DNA from: Diabrotica undecimpunctata
Taxonomy: Eukaryota; Arthropoda; Insecta; Coleoptera; Chrysomelidae
Direction: 5' to 3'
NCBI RefSeq assembly: GCF_040954645.1
Contig: NC_092809.1
Coordinates: forward strand, 78,384,935 to 78,448,934
Length of the DNA: 64,000 nucleotides
Part shown: one piece after another, positions 10,623-19,567 of the stretch
Layout of the letters: every line of letters starts with the position of its first letter
Position numbering within the stretch: the first letter of the stretch is position 1
The notes under the pieces: generated by a model
Databases searched by the model: none
Seen by the model: the letters and a program-made list of their open reading frames with translations, nothing else
What the model was told of the DNA's origin: nothing
Translations under genes and position numbers: made by a program

Positions 10623-13600
10623 GGTACATCTGTAAAGCAGTTTTAACGTTAGTCTTTGGCTGGTGTTTGATGTTCTTTTTGTGTATTGACGTATCTTGAG
10701 TGTCTATTGTTACGGGATTATTATTTTTCACAATGCGGGAAGAAAATCTCGGAAGAAGTTTGTTTCTTTTTACTGTTTTTCTAGTGTAAACTTTTGTGCT
10801 GGGTTTATAAGTTATTGGTGTTTGTCTTTTTTGATTTATTTTTTCAATATTTTTCTGTTTGGTTTCTTGTAGCTTTTTGTTTATTTCACTGTAGATTTCT
10901 TTTGTCTTTAATCTGTGGCTCTGTGTATAGTTATTTATTAGAGTTCTGTTAATATCGATGTCAAATGGATCCTGAGGATCGATATGGCCATTTAGAATTT
11001 CGATTGGCTTTTGTTTAGTTGATGAATGAATGGAATTGTTGTATCCTAAAATAGCATACAACATATGTTCTTTAATACCCAGAGTCTTCCTTTTTTCTCT
11101 AAGTATTCTTAGGTGTTCCAAAATTGTAGAGTGAAAACGTTCTATCATTCCGTTCGATTGTGGATTATCTGGTGTTGTGTAGTGAATCGAAATTTTGTGT
11201 GTATCGACAAACTCCTGAACAAGGCCGTTTTTGAATTCGGTTCCACTATCTGCGATTATCATGTGTGGGAGTCCATGGTGGGTTATAAATAGCATGAAGG
11301 CATTAAGGACATTTATTGCGTTGGATCCTTCTATGGGATATGCTTGGCCATATTTCGAGAATGCATCAATTATTGTAAGGAATTTTTGTCCGTTAGCTTG
11401 GAATGTGTCCATATGAATGATTTCTAACGGTTTTGTTGGAGTTGGTGTTACCATAAATTTCGGCTTAATTGGATTTCTGTCATACTTGTTAGCTTGGCAC
11501 GTATCACAAAGGTTGATAACTTCTTCGATGTCTTTCTTTAGCGTAGGCCAGTAGTAGCGTTTTCTTATTTGAGCTTCGGTTTCGTTAATTCCTCTGTGGT
11601 TAGTCTTCCCTTGATGGTAGTTCTCTATAATTTCTTTCTGTCTCTCTGTGCTGTTTATATCTTCTAGGAGGCTGTTGCATTTGACAAGATCGAATGCGGA
11701 ATTTTTAAAAGTTTCTCGTAGAATATTGCATATGGATTTGTATAGTTCATCATTCTCAAACAGAATGGCGTACTTCTTTTTCGGATCTATATAGTTCTTG
11801 AAAAACTGGAAAATGTCGTTGTGAAGATCATTTTTTCCCAATTGGACATACATTCTCTTCTTTGTTACAAAACACTGCTCCATGATTGGTTTCGCCGGGC
11901 TATAGTTTACTATCTTGAGAATTATTTGATTATTGTAACAATTTAGTGGTTTCTCGCTAATTGGAATTCCCATTATTGGATTTTCTGCCGTGGAATGTTT
12001 GGTTACATCTGTATCGTTATCTTCTTGTAAGTATTGGGAGTTTGATGGCTGAGCTTTAGATTTTTGCTGTTTGCTGTCTTCATGTATGATTTCGTCTATT
12101 ATCTTTATTTCTTCGGGAGTTAACGTTGCAGTTTGATTTTTTTGGATGATTTTATCTAAGTCACCTAAAGGGGTTGACGGATTCAAAGTTTTTTGAGACT
12201 CTTCGGCTGGGTCGGTTAGAAATTCTTCCAGATCGGATAAGGAACTGGGGTGGTTAATCATGGAGATATCATCGTCATCTTTTGAGAGGAGTTTCATTAT
12301 TTCTTCCATATTCTCGTCTACACTGCTTAATTCTTTCGTGTGAATTTCGACACGGGATAAAGCATCTGCATTGGTGTTGGATTTGCCTTTTTTATATATT
12401 ACTTCGTAATCAAATTCCTCCAGCTTTAATCTCCATCTGACGAGCTTTGAGTTTGGATCTTTAAGTGAAAATAGCCATTGTAGAGGTCGATGGTCAGATA
12501 AAATTTTGAATTTTCGTCCGAAAAGGTATGGGCGGAAGTATTTAGTAGCCCACACAATTGCTAACATCTCCTTTTCGATAGTCGAATATTTCAGTTCTGT
12601 TTCATTTAAAGTTCTGGATGCATAGGCGATAGGTTTATCATTTCCTATTGGACCTTGTGATAGTATGGCTCCTATAGCGAAGTTGCTTGCATCAGTCGTG
12701 AGGTTAAAGGGTTTAGTGAAGTCTGGATATTGCAGAAGTGGTTCATTAATCAATAAGCTTTTACAGGTTTTGATACAGTTTAAGAATTCTTCGGTGTGTT
12801 CAATTTTTGCATCCTTTTTAAGACATATGGTAAGTGGTTTTGTAATTTTGGCAAAGTCCTTTATGAATTTTCTATAGTAACCAAGTAATCCTAAAAATCC
12901 TCGAATTTCTTTTGTTGTTTTTGGTACAGGATAGTCTATGATGGCTTTAATCTTAGTCGGGTTTGGTTTAATTCCCTCGCAGGTTACGACGTGACCTAGA
13001 AAATCGACTTCTTTCTTAAGGAATTCACATTTGTCAACTTGTATCTTAAATCTTGTTTCTCTTAATCTTTCAAAAATTTTCTTAAGATTTACCATATGTT
13101 CTTGAAGAGAGGTTGAAAATACAATAATGTCGTCCATGTAGACCAGACATATTTCTCCTATTAGTCCTTTTAGTACGTTCTCCATTACTCTCTGGAATGT
13201 TGAGGGTGCATTTTTGAGTCCGAACGGCATTCTCATGTATTCATAGTGGCCATTTTCAACGGTTAATGCAGTCTTCTGGATATCTTCTTCGGCCATTTCA
13301 ATTTGATGGAATCCGCTGGCTAGATCTAGGGTTGAGAAGTATTGGCAGCGTCCTAGTTTGTCCAGAATGTCTGTTATATTTCGAATTGGATATCGGTCAT
13401 CGATGGTTTTCTCGTTCACTTTCCGGTAGTCGACAACTATTCTCCATTTAATTTTTCCTGAGGCATCTGGTTTCTTTGGAACGACCCAGATTGGAGATGA
13501 CCAGGGTGATTGACTCGGTCTGATAATTCCTTGATCAAGCATCGAAGTGATCTGCTTACGTACTTCTTCTTTATGGATGTGTGGATACCGATATGACTTG

Positions 13601-14451
13601 GTATAAACTGGAACTTCGTCTTTGGTTCGTATATGGTGCTTTATTTGGTTAGTAAATGTTAAAGGATCGTCTGGATGATGAAATATCTCTGCAAACTTCC
13701 TGCACAGTCGTCTTAGGTGAGATTCTTCTTCGGTATTAAGATGATCGGTTCTAAGGAGAGGATCGACATCTTTTAGATTACTGTCTTCGGTAGGTATGAT
13801 ATCTGACGTATATATATGATATTCCTCGAGATTTATGGGTTGACTTTTGATGGGATCAGTTAATGCTACTTGGATGTATTCATCGGTGTTATTGACTAGC
13901 TCGGTCCAGGCGAGTTGAGTACAGGCAATGGTGAGAGTTTCTCTTAGGATGGCACCTTCGACTTCTTGTCTTGGGATGACGATTGTACCTGATGTTTCCT
14001 TTACTGGTAAGCGGACTTGGGTAATTGATTGGGGCTCTAGCTGGACTGTATAGAATTGGGCTTTGTTTGTGACGTAGTAATTAATAGGAAGAATAGAATG
14101 CTCTGTAGTAAGAGTAGCTTGGGTAAAATCGAGATTTGCTTTTAGAAGTTTAAGATTATCGAGGCCGATAAGACCGTCAAATGTCTTGTGAAATTTGAAA
14201 AGATAAAATTTTAGGTTAATATCGGAGTTAAATTCGGGAAAAATTGGGATTTCTACACAATAATCCTGTGAATGATTTTGAAAAATTGATGTAACGATAA
14301 ATGGTTCATATTTAATATTATTCTTGTAGAATTTATTGGCTATATCAGGATTAAGGAAAGATTTAGTGGCTCCTGTATCAATAAGAAGTTTAAGAGGGGG
14401 ATTTTGAATTTTAATGTAAGGAAGCTCTCTTTTGTCGGCATAGGAATGCAA
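10558..14451 (-). CDS. pol: Errantivirus-like Pol (protease, RT, RNase H, integrase)
   Basis: This is an unbroken frame of about 1297 codons. Aspartic protease LLIDTGATKSF is at residues 23-32. Reverse transcriptase has WRIVVDYRKVNEKT (336-349) and YMDD at 438-441. RNase H begins with LTTDASNFAIGAILSQ (D587). A long acidic linker (about 700-940) is followed by the integrase zinc finger (H945, H952, C982, C985) and a DD35E core (D1015, D1068, E1104). There is no ATG at the given 5' end, where the codon is TTG. The frame stays open upstream into gag, -1 relative to gag, to a slippery heptamer at 14490-14496, so it is most likely made as Gag-Pol by frameshifting. All catalytic residues I looked for are present. 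Confidence 0.95.
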   Translation of the reverse strand: MHSYADKRELPYIKIQNPPLKLLIDTGATKSFLNPDIANKFYKNNIKYEPFIVTSIFQNHSQDYCVEIPIFPEFNSDINLKFYLFKFHKTFDGLIGLDNLKLLKANLDFTQATLTTEHSILPINYYVTNKAQFYTVQLEPQSITQVRLPVKETSGTIVIPRQEVEGAILRETLTIACTQLAWTELVNNTDEYIQVALTDPIKSQPINLEEYHIYTSDIIPTEDSNLKDVDPLLRTDHLNTEEESHLRRLCRKFAEIFHHPDDPLTFTNQIKHHIRTKDEVPVYTKSYRYPHIHKEEVRKQITSMLDQGIIRPSQSPWSSPIWVVPKKPDASGKIKWRIVVDYRKVNEKTIDDRYPIRNITDILDKLGRCQYFSTLDLASGFHQIEMAEEDIQKTALTVENGHYEYMRMPFGLKNAPSTFQRVMENVLKGLIGEICLVYMDDIIVFSTSLQEHMVNLKKIFERLRETRFKIQVDKCEFLKKEVDFLGHVVTCEGIKPNPTKIKAIIDYPVPKTTKEIRGFLGLLGYYRKFIKDFAKITKPLTICLKKDAKIEHTEEFLNCIKTCKSLLINEPLLQYPDFTKPFNLTTDASNFAIGAILSQGPIGNDKPIAYASRTLNETELKYSTIEKEMLAIVWATKYFRPYLFGRKFKILSDHRPLQWLFSLKDPNSKLVRWRLKLEEFDYEVIYKKGKSNTNADALSRVEIHTKELSSVDENMEEIMKLLSKDDDDISMINHPSSLSDLEEFLTDPAEESQKTLNPSTPLGDLDKIIQKNQTATLTPEEIKIIDEIIHEDSKQQKSKAQPSNSQYLQEDNDTDVTKHSTAENPIMGIPISEKPLNCYNNQIILKIVNYSPAKPIMEQCFVTKKRMYVQLGKNDLHNDIFQFFKNYIDPKKKYAILFENDELYKSICNILRETFKNSAFDLVKCNSLLEDINSTERQKEIIENYHQGKTNHRGINETEAQIRKRYYWPTLKKDIEEVINLCDTCQANKYDRNPIKPKFMVTPTPTKPLEIIHMDTFQANGQKFLTIIDAFSKYGQAYPIEGSNAINVLNAFMLFITHHGLPHMIIADSGTEFKNGLVQEFVDTHKISIHYTTPDNPQSNGMIERFHSTILEHLRILREKRKTLGIKEHMLYAILGYNNSIHSSTKQKPIEILNGHIDPQDPFDIDINRTLINNYTQSHRLKTKEIYSEINKKLQETKQKNIEKINQKRQTPITYKPSTKVYTRKTVKRNKLLPRFSSRIVKNNNPVTIDTQDTSIHKKNIKHQPKTNVKTALQMYLGSSPTSSNSKPEGQSRNPPS

Positions 14452-14477
14452 TTCTACTACGTTTCTTCTTTTTCGTC

Positions 14478-15899
14478 TTAAAACGTTTGAAAATTTACAT
14501 CTTCCTCATATTCTTGGCTTTCTTGCTCATAATAAGTGTAATCTGGGTATGTGTCATTGTCTATACCTTCATCGTAATTATTTTCCTCTTGTTCGATATT
14601 AAAGAGTTCTTCTACGGTGAATCGGGGGCTGGCAGTTTGTTGAAAGCGGAAGTTTCTTTGAGATTGGGGTCTATTAAAGCCGGTTTGGCGTGTAGATACG
14701 CTCATAGGTGTTGGCTTATATGATTGAGATGGAACTGGTTTATGAAAATTGGGTTGGTTAGCCCTAGAATTTTGTGCATATGGAGTGAGTTGATGATTTT
14801 GTTGGAATCTAGGGGGTTGAAATGTCCCTCTTGGACTATTATTGAATGATTGTTGTTGCACAGGAATTTGATTTGGTCTAAAGAATGGCTGTGGCCATTG
14901 GGGCTTAGGCACCTCAGGCTGCCATCGTGTAGGAGCAGGTGTATGAGTTAAATTGGATCTCTGTGTTTGTGAAGTCGCAGATGGTTTATTAGAAGATGGC
15001 AAGGAATAATTATGAGTTTTTTGGAGATATCTAATGTTATTTTCTTCCTGAATATATTGGATAGCAAGAGCGAGATTGGGTGGTCTCATGGATCGAATCG
15101 TTGATCCTAGGGGTTCTCTTAGGCCTGCCAAAAATGTGGTTAGAGCTTGTTGTTGGAAAAATTTTTTTTTACTTCTTTTAACTTCCTCGTTTTCCGTGTG
15201 TAATTCAATATGATTTGAAATGGTATTTAAAAGACTCATAACTTTTTCATGAAATTGATGGGGGTTTTCGTTTGGAGCTTGCCGAAGGTTAACTAAATCT
15301 CTAGTTAATGAGTTTTCGTTTCGTTGGTCTGCAAAATTTTGGACAAGAATTGATTTTATTGACGGCCAGTCTTTACAGCCGTATACAGAAATAATTTCTC
15401 TGGCTCTTCCTTTAATTTTGTTCATAATTCCCCGGGTAAGCATATGATTTTGAAAATTTTCGGGATTTGTATGATCCCAGAAATGGTTTAGAAGCATGGA
15501 AATAACATCAATAAAATTGTGGAGTTCATTTGGATTGCCGTCGTACTCTGGTACGATAGAAAGGTCTTTATTAACATCAAAAATGGGTGCCATATTAGAA
15601 TTATTTGAAATGGATGCTGGTGTAATAATTATAGAAGGTATTTCAAACAAATTTGTGGTTTTAAAAATATGATTATTATCAACTAAATGTAAATCTGGTT
15701 TAATATTTTCACTAGATTCTATATTAGATTCAAAAATTGTTGAAAGAGAATCGCTTATTCTAAAGGATGATACTTGTGAATTGATATTAGAATTAGAAAT
15801 AAGATGAAATTTGCTTACAGTAATAGGATGATGCTTGGATGCATTCCTTTTAGGTACAAGTTTCTTTTCTTCTTTAAGTTTCTTTTCAGCTTTCTTCAT
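14478..15899 (-). CDS. gag: Errantivirus-like Gag
   Basis: A 473-codon intact frame starts MKKAEKKLKEEKK after a 142-bp leader from the LTR. The middle (about residues 105-290) looks like a retrotransposon Gag capsid region, with MLLNHFWDHTNPENFQ, GRAREIISVYG and the LTRDLVNLRQAPNENPHQFH block. The C-terminal part is rich in Gln, Asn, Pro and Phe and ends in an acidic stretch. No CCHC zinc knuckle is visible, as in gypsy-type errantiviruses. The stop (14478-14480) lies ten bases after the heptamer that should shift ribosomes into pol. A decayed copy of the same gene is at 25087-26130. Confidence 0.9.
   Translation of the reverse strand: MKKAEKKLKEEKKLVPKRNASKHHPITVSKFHLISNSNINSQVSSFRISDSLSTIFESNIESSENIKPDLHLVDNNHIFKTTNLFEIPSIIITPASISNNSNMAPIFDVNKDLSIVPEYDGNPNELHNFIDVISMLLNHFWDHTNPENFQNHMLTRGIMNKIKGRAREIISVYGCKDWPSIKSILVQNFADQRNENSLTRDLVNLRQAPNENPHQFHEKVMSLLNTISNHIELHTENEEVKRSKKKFFQQQALTTFLAGLREPLGSTIRSMRPPNLALAIQYIQEENNIRYLQKTHNYSLPSSNKPSATSQTQRSNLTHTPAPTRWQPEVPKPQWPQPFFRPNQIPVQQQSFNNSPRGTFQPPRFQQNHQLTPYAQNSRANQPNFHKPVPSQSYKPTPMSVSTRQTGFNRPQSQRNFRFQQTASPRFTVEELFNIEQEENNYDEGIDNDTYPDYTYYEQESQEYEEDVNFQTF
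14490..14496 (-). promoter_or_regulatory. -1 frameshift slippery site A AAT TTT
   Basis: In gag frame the codons are GTA AAT TTT CAA ACG TTT TAA, giving the heptamer A AAT TTT (pattern X XXY YYZ). Slipping back one base continues as TCA AAC GTT TTA AGA and runs without stop into pol. I did not identify a downstream pseudoknot. Confidence 0.8.
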
Positions 15900-16021
15900 A
15901 AATATGTTTCTGTGCCAATTTGCCTGGAATCCGTGGGTTAAATAGCTGCAGTTTTCCCTGGATTTGGGTTCGGTAGCGGGTAAACGTTTGAAAACGACGA
16001 GGATCTTCTGGAGACTCTCCC

Positions 16022-16041
16022 ACTAATCTACTGAATGCGCC
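16022..16041 (-). promoter_or_regulatory. Primer-binding site of errantivirus-like element
   Basis: Directly after the 5' LTR the coding strand reads TGGCGCATTCAGTAGATTAG. TGGCGC is the usual start of a tRNA 3'-end complement in Ty3/gypsy elements. The tRNA species is not determined. Confidence 0.75.
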
Positions 16042-16275
16042 ACTTAAGGGTTGTCACTCCCGAAGGTACTTTTTAAAAAGGCCCTTTTAAAGGTACAACT
16101 GACAGAGTAACAGCACTTTATTTTATATAATTACAACTGGTTTTTGAATAAAAATTTACAGTATTTATATGAAATTAATTGATGACGACCTGTCTGCAAT
16201 ATGTGTCGAAACTGCTGATCGGCTGGGCTATTGAACTGCAATACTGCTGACAATCGGGGTTAATGTATCGTAATT
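16042..16275 (-). repeat. 5' LTR of errantivirus-like element
   Basis: This 234-bp partner of 8696-8929 has one mismatch by eye and is followed by TACA at 16276-16279. Confidence 0.95.
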
Positions 16276-16414
16276 TACACTTCACCGGTTAAGTTAGTAT
16301 TAAAAAAAAACAGGCCCAACTATGTGGTTTCTCAAAATAACTGCCCAAATATTTATTTTTTTTTGGAAATTAGTATGGTTTTACGAAAGATACCTCACAT
16401 TCAGTGACATTATT

Positions 16415-16661
16415 AGTGGCAGCTGTAGCTCAACGGCTATGTTACTGGCTTAACAAGCTGGAGGGCCCGGGTTCAAATCCCGGCACCGACAAAATTTTCA
16501 ATTTCTAATTTAACTGAGCTGCCACCGTGCTTCGGAGGACACGTAAAGCCGTCGGTTTCGGCTACGAAAGTAGTCGTTAAGTCATGTTAGGGGCGCTTTG
16601 GCGACCTGAAAACCCTAACACTAGACCTTAGCCAGAAGGTTACACGAACTTTACTTTTTTT
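16415..16661 (+). mobile_element. tRNA-derived SINE
   Basis: The 5' part folds like a tRNA gene body, with an A box (TAGCTCAACGG, 16426) and a B box (GGTTCAAATCC, 16470), giving an internal pol III promoter. A GC-richer middle (CTTCGGAGGACACGTAAAGC, then a CGTCGGT block) looks like a shared SINE core, and the element ends in a T-rich tail. Perfect 12-bp duplications AGTGACATTATT flank it (16403-16414 and 16662-16673), as expected for LINE-mobilised insertion into the transposase gene. Confidence 0.9.
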
Positions 16662-17058
16662 AGTGACATTATTGTCACTACAATACCTCACATTGTGTGT
16701 TAACATTTCCATTGAGAGAAAAAATACTTTCTTCAATAAAACAAATTGTTTTTATATAATCGAGCTGTTGTTTTATTGGACATGTGTTCACAGAATTCTA
16801 GTCTTCGGTCGGGGCCATCATCTGAAAGTTGGTGCACAATTTTTAATTTGTATGGATGAAATTTGTTTTCAGCCTACACTCGGTGTACTGTCTTTTGACA
16901 TAGATAGATGCAACTTCCGCTGTAGAAGAAGTAGGGTTCACTACCATTTCTGAAATTATGTCAATTTTTTTGTCATCACTAATTGTTGGTCGACCAGATC
17001 GTTTGACATCTTGAACACTATGTATTTAAATTGATATAAGGTTGAATGCTCGAATAAA

Positions 17059-17380
17059 TGAACTTTGAAAAATTAAAGGCAAATATCGAGCACAATTGTA
17101 ACAACCGGCAACAGGAGAGAGAATCATGATTCTCTCCGTTGCCGACAAGAATGTAGCGTAAAATCTTTTTAAATAATTTTAAACTGTTTGTCCTTGTTCT
17201 AGTGTAGGTAGTGTTATGTACAATTTACGTTTCAATTTCATGTTTATTACATTCTGCGCTTGCTGGATAGCCCAAATTTGACGAAATGCCCCTGATGATG
17301 CTGTAGAAAGCAAAAGTACTTGGGCAAGATTTGATTATTACAATTGTGCTCGATATTTGCTTTTAATTTTTCAAAGTTCA
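17059..17380. mobile_element. MITE with 42-bp terminal inverted repeats
   Basis: TGAACTTTGAAAAATTAAAG at 17059 is mirrored at 17361-17380, and the inverted arms run about 42 bp, ending GAGCACAATTGTAA. Inside is a nearly perfect 39-nt hairpin (17106-17144) with CGGCAAC paired to GTTGCCG. It interrupts the helix-turn-helix part of the transposase. Superfamily is unknown. Confidence 0.8.
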
Positions 17381-17580
17381 CTATCTATTTGTTTCAATTT
17401 CCGAAGAAGCTTCCTCAAATAAGCTCTGGATGTAGGGTGATCGGGGTAACTCTCATTAAAACGACGTTCCGCTGCATGGAAATTATTTCCACATTCACCA
17501 ATTATTAACAGAGTTGCTACTTTGTCGGCTACAGTACGTACCGTTATACCTTTGTAAAAATTTAACGTCTCGTTAAACAA

Positions 17581-17867
17581 TAATTAAACTAAATATTAAC
17601 TAAGAACAACTAACTAAAAACAACTTAACTAAACTTGAATTTACTAAACTAAGCAGAAATAGAAACTAAATATTAATCTATAAATGCTTTTGCAAACTAA
17701 AAACAACAAGAGAATTGACAAACGTCAACTTTTTTGACAAATAACAAAGGCGTACGTTAGAATTTTTATTAATTAAATGCCAAACTAGAATTTTAGTATT
17801 TATTTAATTTATTCGTCAAAATTTAAACTTAGTATGATTGAATAGGTATACTAAAATAATTATAGTT
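17581..17867. other. Transposon 5' flank with inverted duplication
   Basis: This is non-coding sequence of the 7991-18690 transposon. The segment about 17705-17790 (CAAACGTCAACTTTTTTGAC and onwards) is repeated in direct orientation near 18318-18400 and in inverted orientation across 17862-18310 once the MITE at 17876-18242 is removed. Confidence 0.6.
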
Positions 17868-17875
17868 TCGCATTT

Positions 17876-18242
17876 GGTTGAGTTTACCGAAAGTACAAGC
17901 TGATTATAGCCGCAAATGTCAAATATGGAACAAAAAATTTCGGTTTAGCAGTGTTGGCATGTTTTTATAATGTAAATGCTGTATGCTTCAAATATAAACA
18001 AATTAAGCTTTAGAAAATTACGTTTTGCTTATATTATGTTATGAATTCTGTTATTGTTTCATATAAATTAAAATTGCAGAATTCATAAAATAGTATAATC
18101 GATATATACTTTTTATAATCTTTCTCTCTTTATATTTGAAGCATACAACAGATGCATTATAAAAACATCCCAACACTGCCAAACCGAAATATTGGTTGAC
18201 ATTTGCGGCTATATTCAGCTTGTACTTTCGGTAAACTTAACC
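17876..18242. mobile_element. hAT-type MITE with 8-bp target duplication
   Basis: A 367-bp foldback element starts GGTTGAGTTTACCGAAAGTA and ends with its complement (CGGTAAACTTAACC). The inverted arms extend about 120 bp. It is flanked by TCGCATTT at 17868-17875 and 18243-18250. An 8-bp duplication points to the hAT superfamily. No coding sequence is present. Confidence 0.85.
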
Positions 18243-18690
18243 TCGCATTTAAATAAGAAATATTCGAACGTTCGCCTCTGATTAATTATCAAAAAAGTTG
18301 ACGTTGACGTAAAAACAATTAGGGAATTGAAAAACGTCAACTTTTTGACAAGTAACCAGAGGCAGAGGTTTTAATATTTATTAATTAAATGCGAAACTAC
18401 AATTTTAGTATTTATTTAATTTATTCATCAAAATGAGCTTAAACTCAAATAAAATTAGTATGGTTGAATATGTATTTTTAATACCTTTCAAACGAGGTAT
18501 CACTTGCCATAAGGTCCTATTTAAAATTATTTGTCACAGTGGCGCTGTAACGTCATCTGTCACTATTACGTCACTTGTTATGACTAGTTAAGAAGCCTAC
18601 GTCTGTTTATTTCCTCCCTCCAAATTTCACTATTATAAGTATAACCGTTCAAAAGATACGAGGGGGGAACGGACTTTTGACTATCACTGT

Positions 18691-19567
18691 ATATTTATTA
18701 TAATAAATATATAAATATATTTTAAATTATTATACAATTTCAAAAATATAAACATCAAACCTTTGATTTATTATTTCACACAGTTCTATTTTGCATGTGT
18801 TAGTAGTGAATAATTGTTAGTTATAGACAGACAGACATTACCGGTTATTCCTCTACATATGCGGATGAGATTAATGCATGTTTAACACAATCGTTTTTAT
18901 GGCGAAATGTCGAAACAGTTCTATTGACTATTAACATAAGTGTATAAGTGTAAAATGATCTATCGACGAAAATATTTTCTAAATGTTGGAAACGATAAAA
19001 TAAAACTGCATCCAAATACACAATGCATCAGAATTCTAGATAATTTCTGTAGTTTTGTTGAGACCAAACATGCATTAATTGTAAGTTACTTTCCGGCTAT
19101 ACTGAATAATTACTTGATTCATAATTGGCTCAGTGAGCGCGCAAGTTCCAGATTCGACAGTTGTTAGCAGGTGATCTGTTATCTTTTAAATCAATTGACA
19201 GTATTGTTAATGAAGCGAAGTGTGGTGCGCCATAACATTTCATGGAATGTTGTAATCATCCAAGATAGACATTTGTACATCACAGAGAACTTAATCCAAA
19301 GTAGTGAGTTTTCTAAACTCGACTTCCTGTTTAGTGTAAGGTTGTAAGGCAATGGTAGTATTAACAAAATAATAGTCCGGAATATCTCAACAGATCTATG
19401 TGTCTTCCTAAAGGATTGCTTTGACCTTTAGTGAAAACATTTAGTAAACCGTATTTCTCACCCAATTTTTCGGTTTTTGTGCAAAGACCAAAAACCACTT
19501 GGATAACTGTAATGATTGAAATGCGTTATAGAAATTAAATTTCACAACTTTTCTTGTTATTTTTTAG
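18691..19567. other. Upstream region of Naa80 with possible 5' exon
   Basis: A donor-like AATT|GTAAGT lies at 19080/19081, and a good acceptor (pyrimidine-rich, ending TTTTTTAG) lies at 19567. A frame from ATG 18940 reaches the donor after exactly 47 codons and would join the Naa80 frame without shift. The leader could therefore be coding, but the sequence is not conserved-looking and a 5'-UTR exon is more likely. Confidence 0.4.

Larger units (their letters stand above)
8696..16275 (-). mobile_element. Errantivirus-like Ty3/gypsy LTR element with env
   Basis: Two 234-bp LTRs (8696-8929 and 16042-16275) differ at one base by eye. The element carries, in coding order on the minus strand, a primer-binding site, gag, pol in the -1 frame, env and a polypurine tract. 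TACA duplications flank it, inside the transposase gene of the 7991-18690 transposon. Gag and pol are complete. Env is broken by one frameshift. Near-identical LTRs mean recent insertion. A decayed relative lies at 25087-27594 on the other strand. Confidence 0.95.
16280..17580 (-). pseudogene. Transposase N-terminal half, cut by SINE and MITE
   Basis: This is the N-terminal half of the transposase whose C-terminus is at 8293-8691. The start Met is at 17580. Residues to 17381 contain KVATLLIIGECGNNFHAAER, the helix-turn-helix region. A MITE (17059-17380) follows, then VQDVKRSGRPTISDDKKIDI (about 17020-16960), then ESIFSLNGNVNTQC with the first DDE block (about 16740-16680). The SINE follows, then NIWAVILRNHIVGPVFF (about 16360-16300) and TGEV at the LTR junction. 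Additional stops and small indels are present, so it was probably dead or decaying before the last insertions. Confidence 0.85.
7991..18690 (-). mobile_element. Long-TIR IS630/Tc1/mariner-like transposon, host of nested insertions
   Basis: Both ends carry ACAGTG(C/A)TAGTCAAAAGT in inverted orientation and are flanked by TA. The inverted arms extend about 315 bp (about 7991-8305 and 18370-18690), sharing GACGTAATAGTGA and TACCTCGTTTAAAAGG blocks and continuing through AATAAATAAAATTGTAG. The arms enclose a transposase gene on the minus strand, cut into at least four pieces by an LTR element, a SINE and a MITE. Without the insertions the element would be about 2.5 kb. Long TIRs and TA target duplication are compatible with the superfamily. 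Confidence 0.88.

Noticed and set aside
16415..16490. Functional tRNA gene
   Set aside because: A and B boxes are present, but the segment continues into a SINE body with a tail and is flanked by a 12-bp target duplication.
17285..17320. Second hammerhead ribozyme
   Set aside because: CTGATGA and a short stem are present but the required GAAA is not, and no stem I or III could be drawn.
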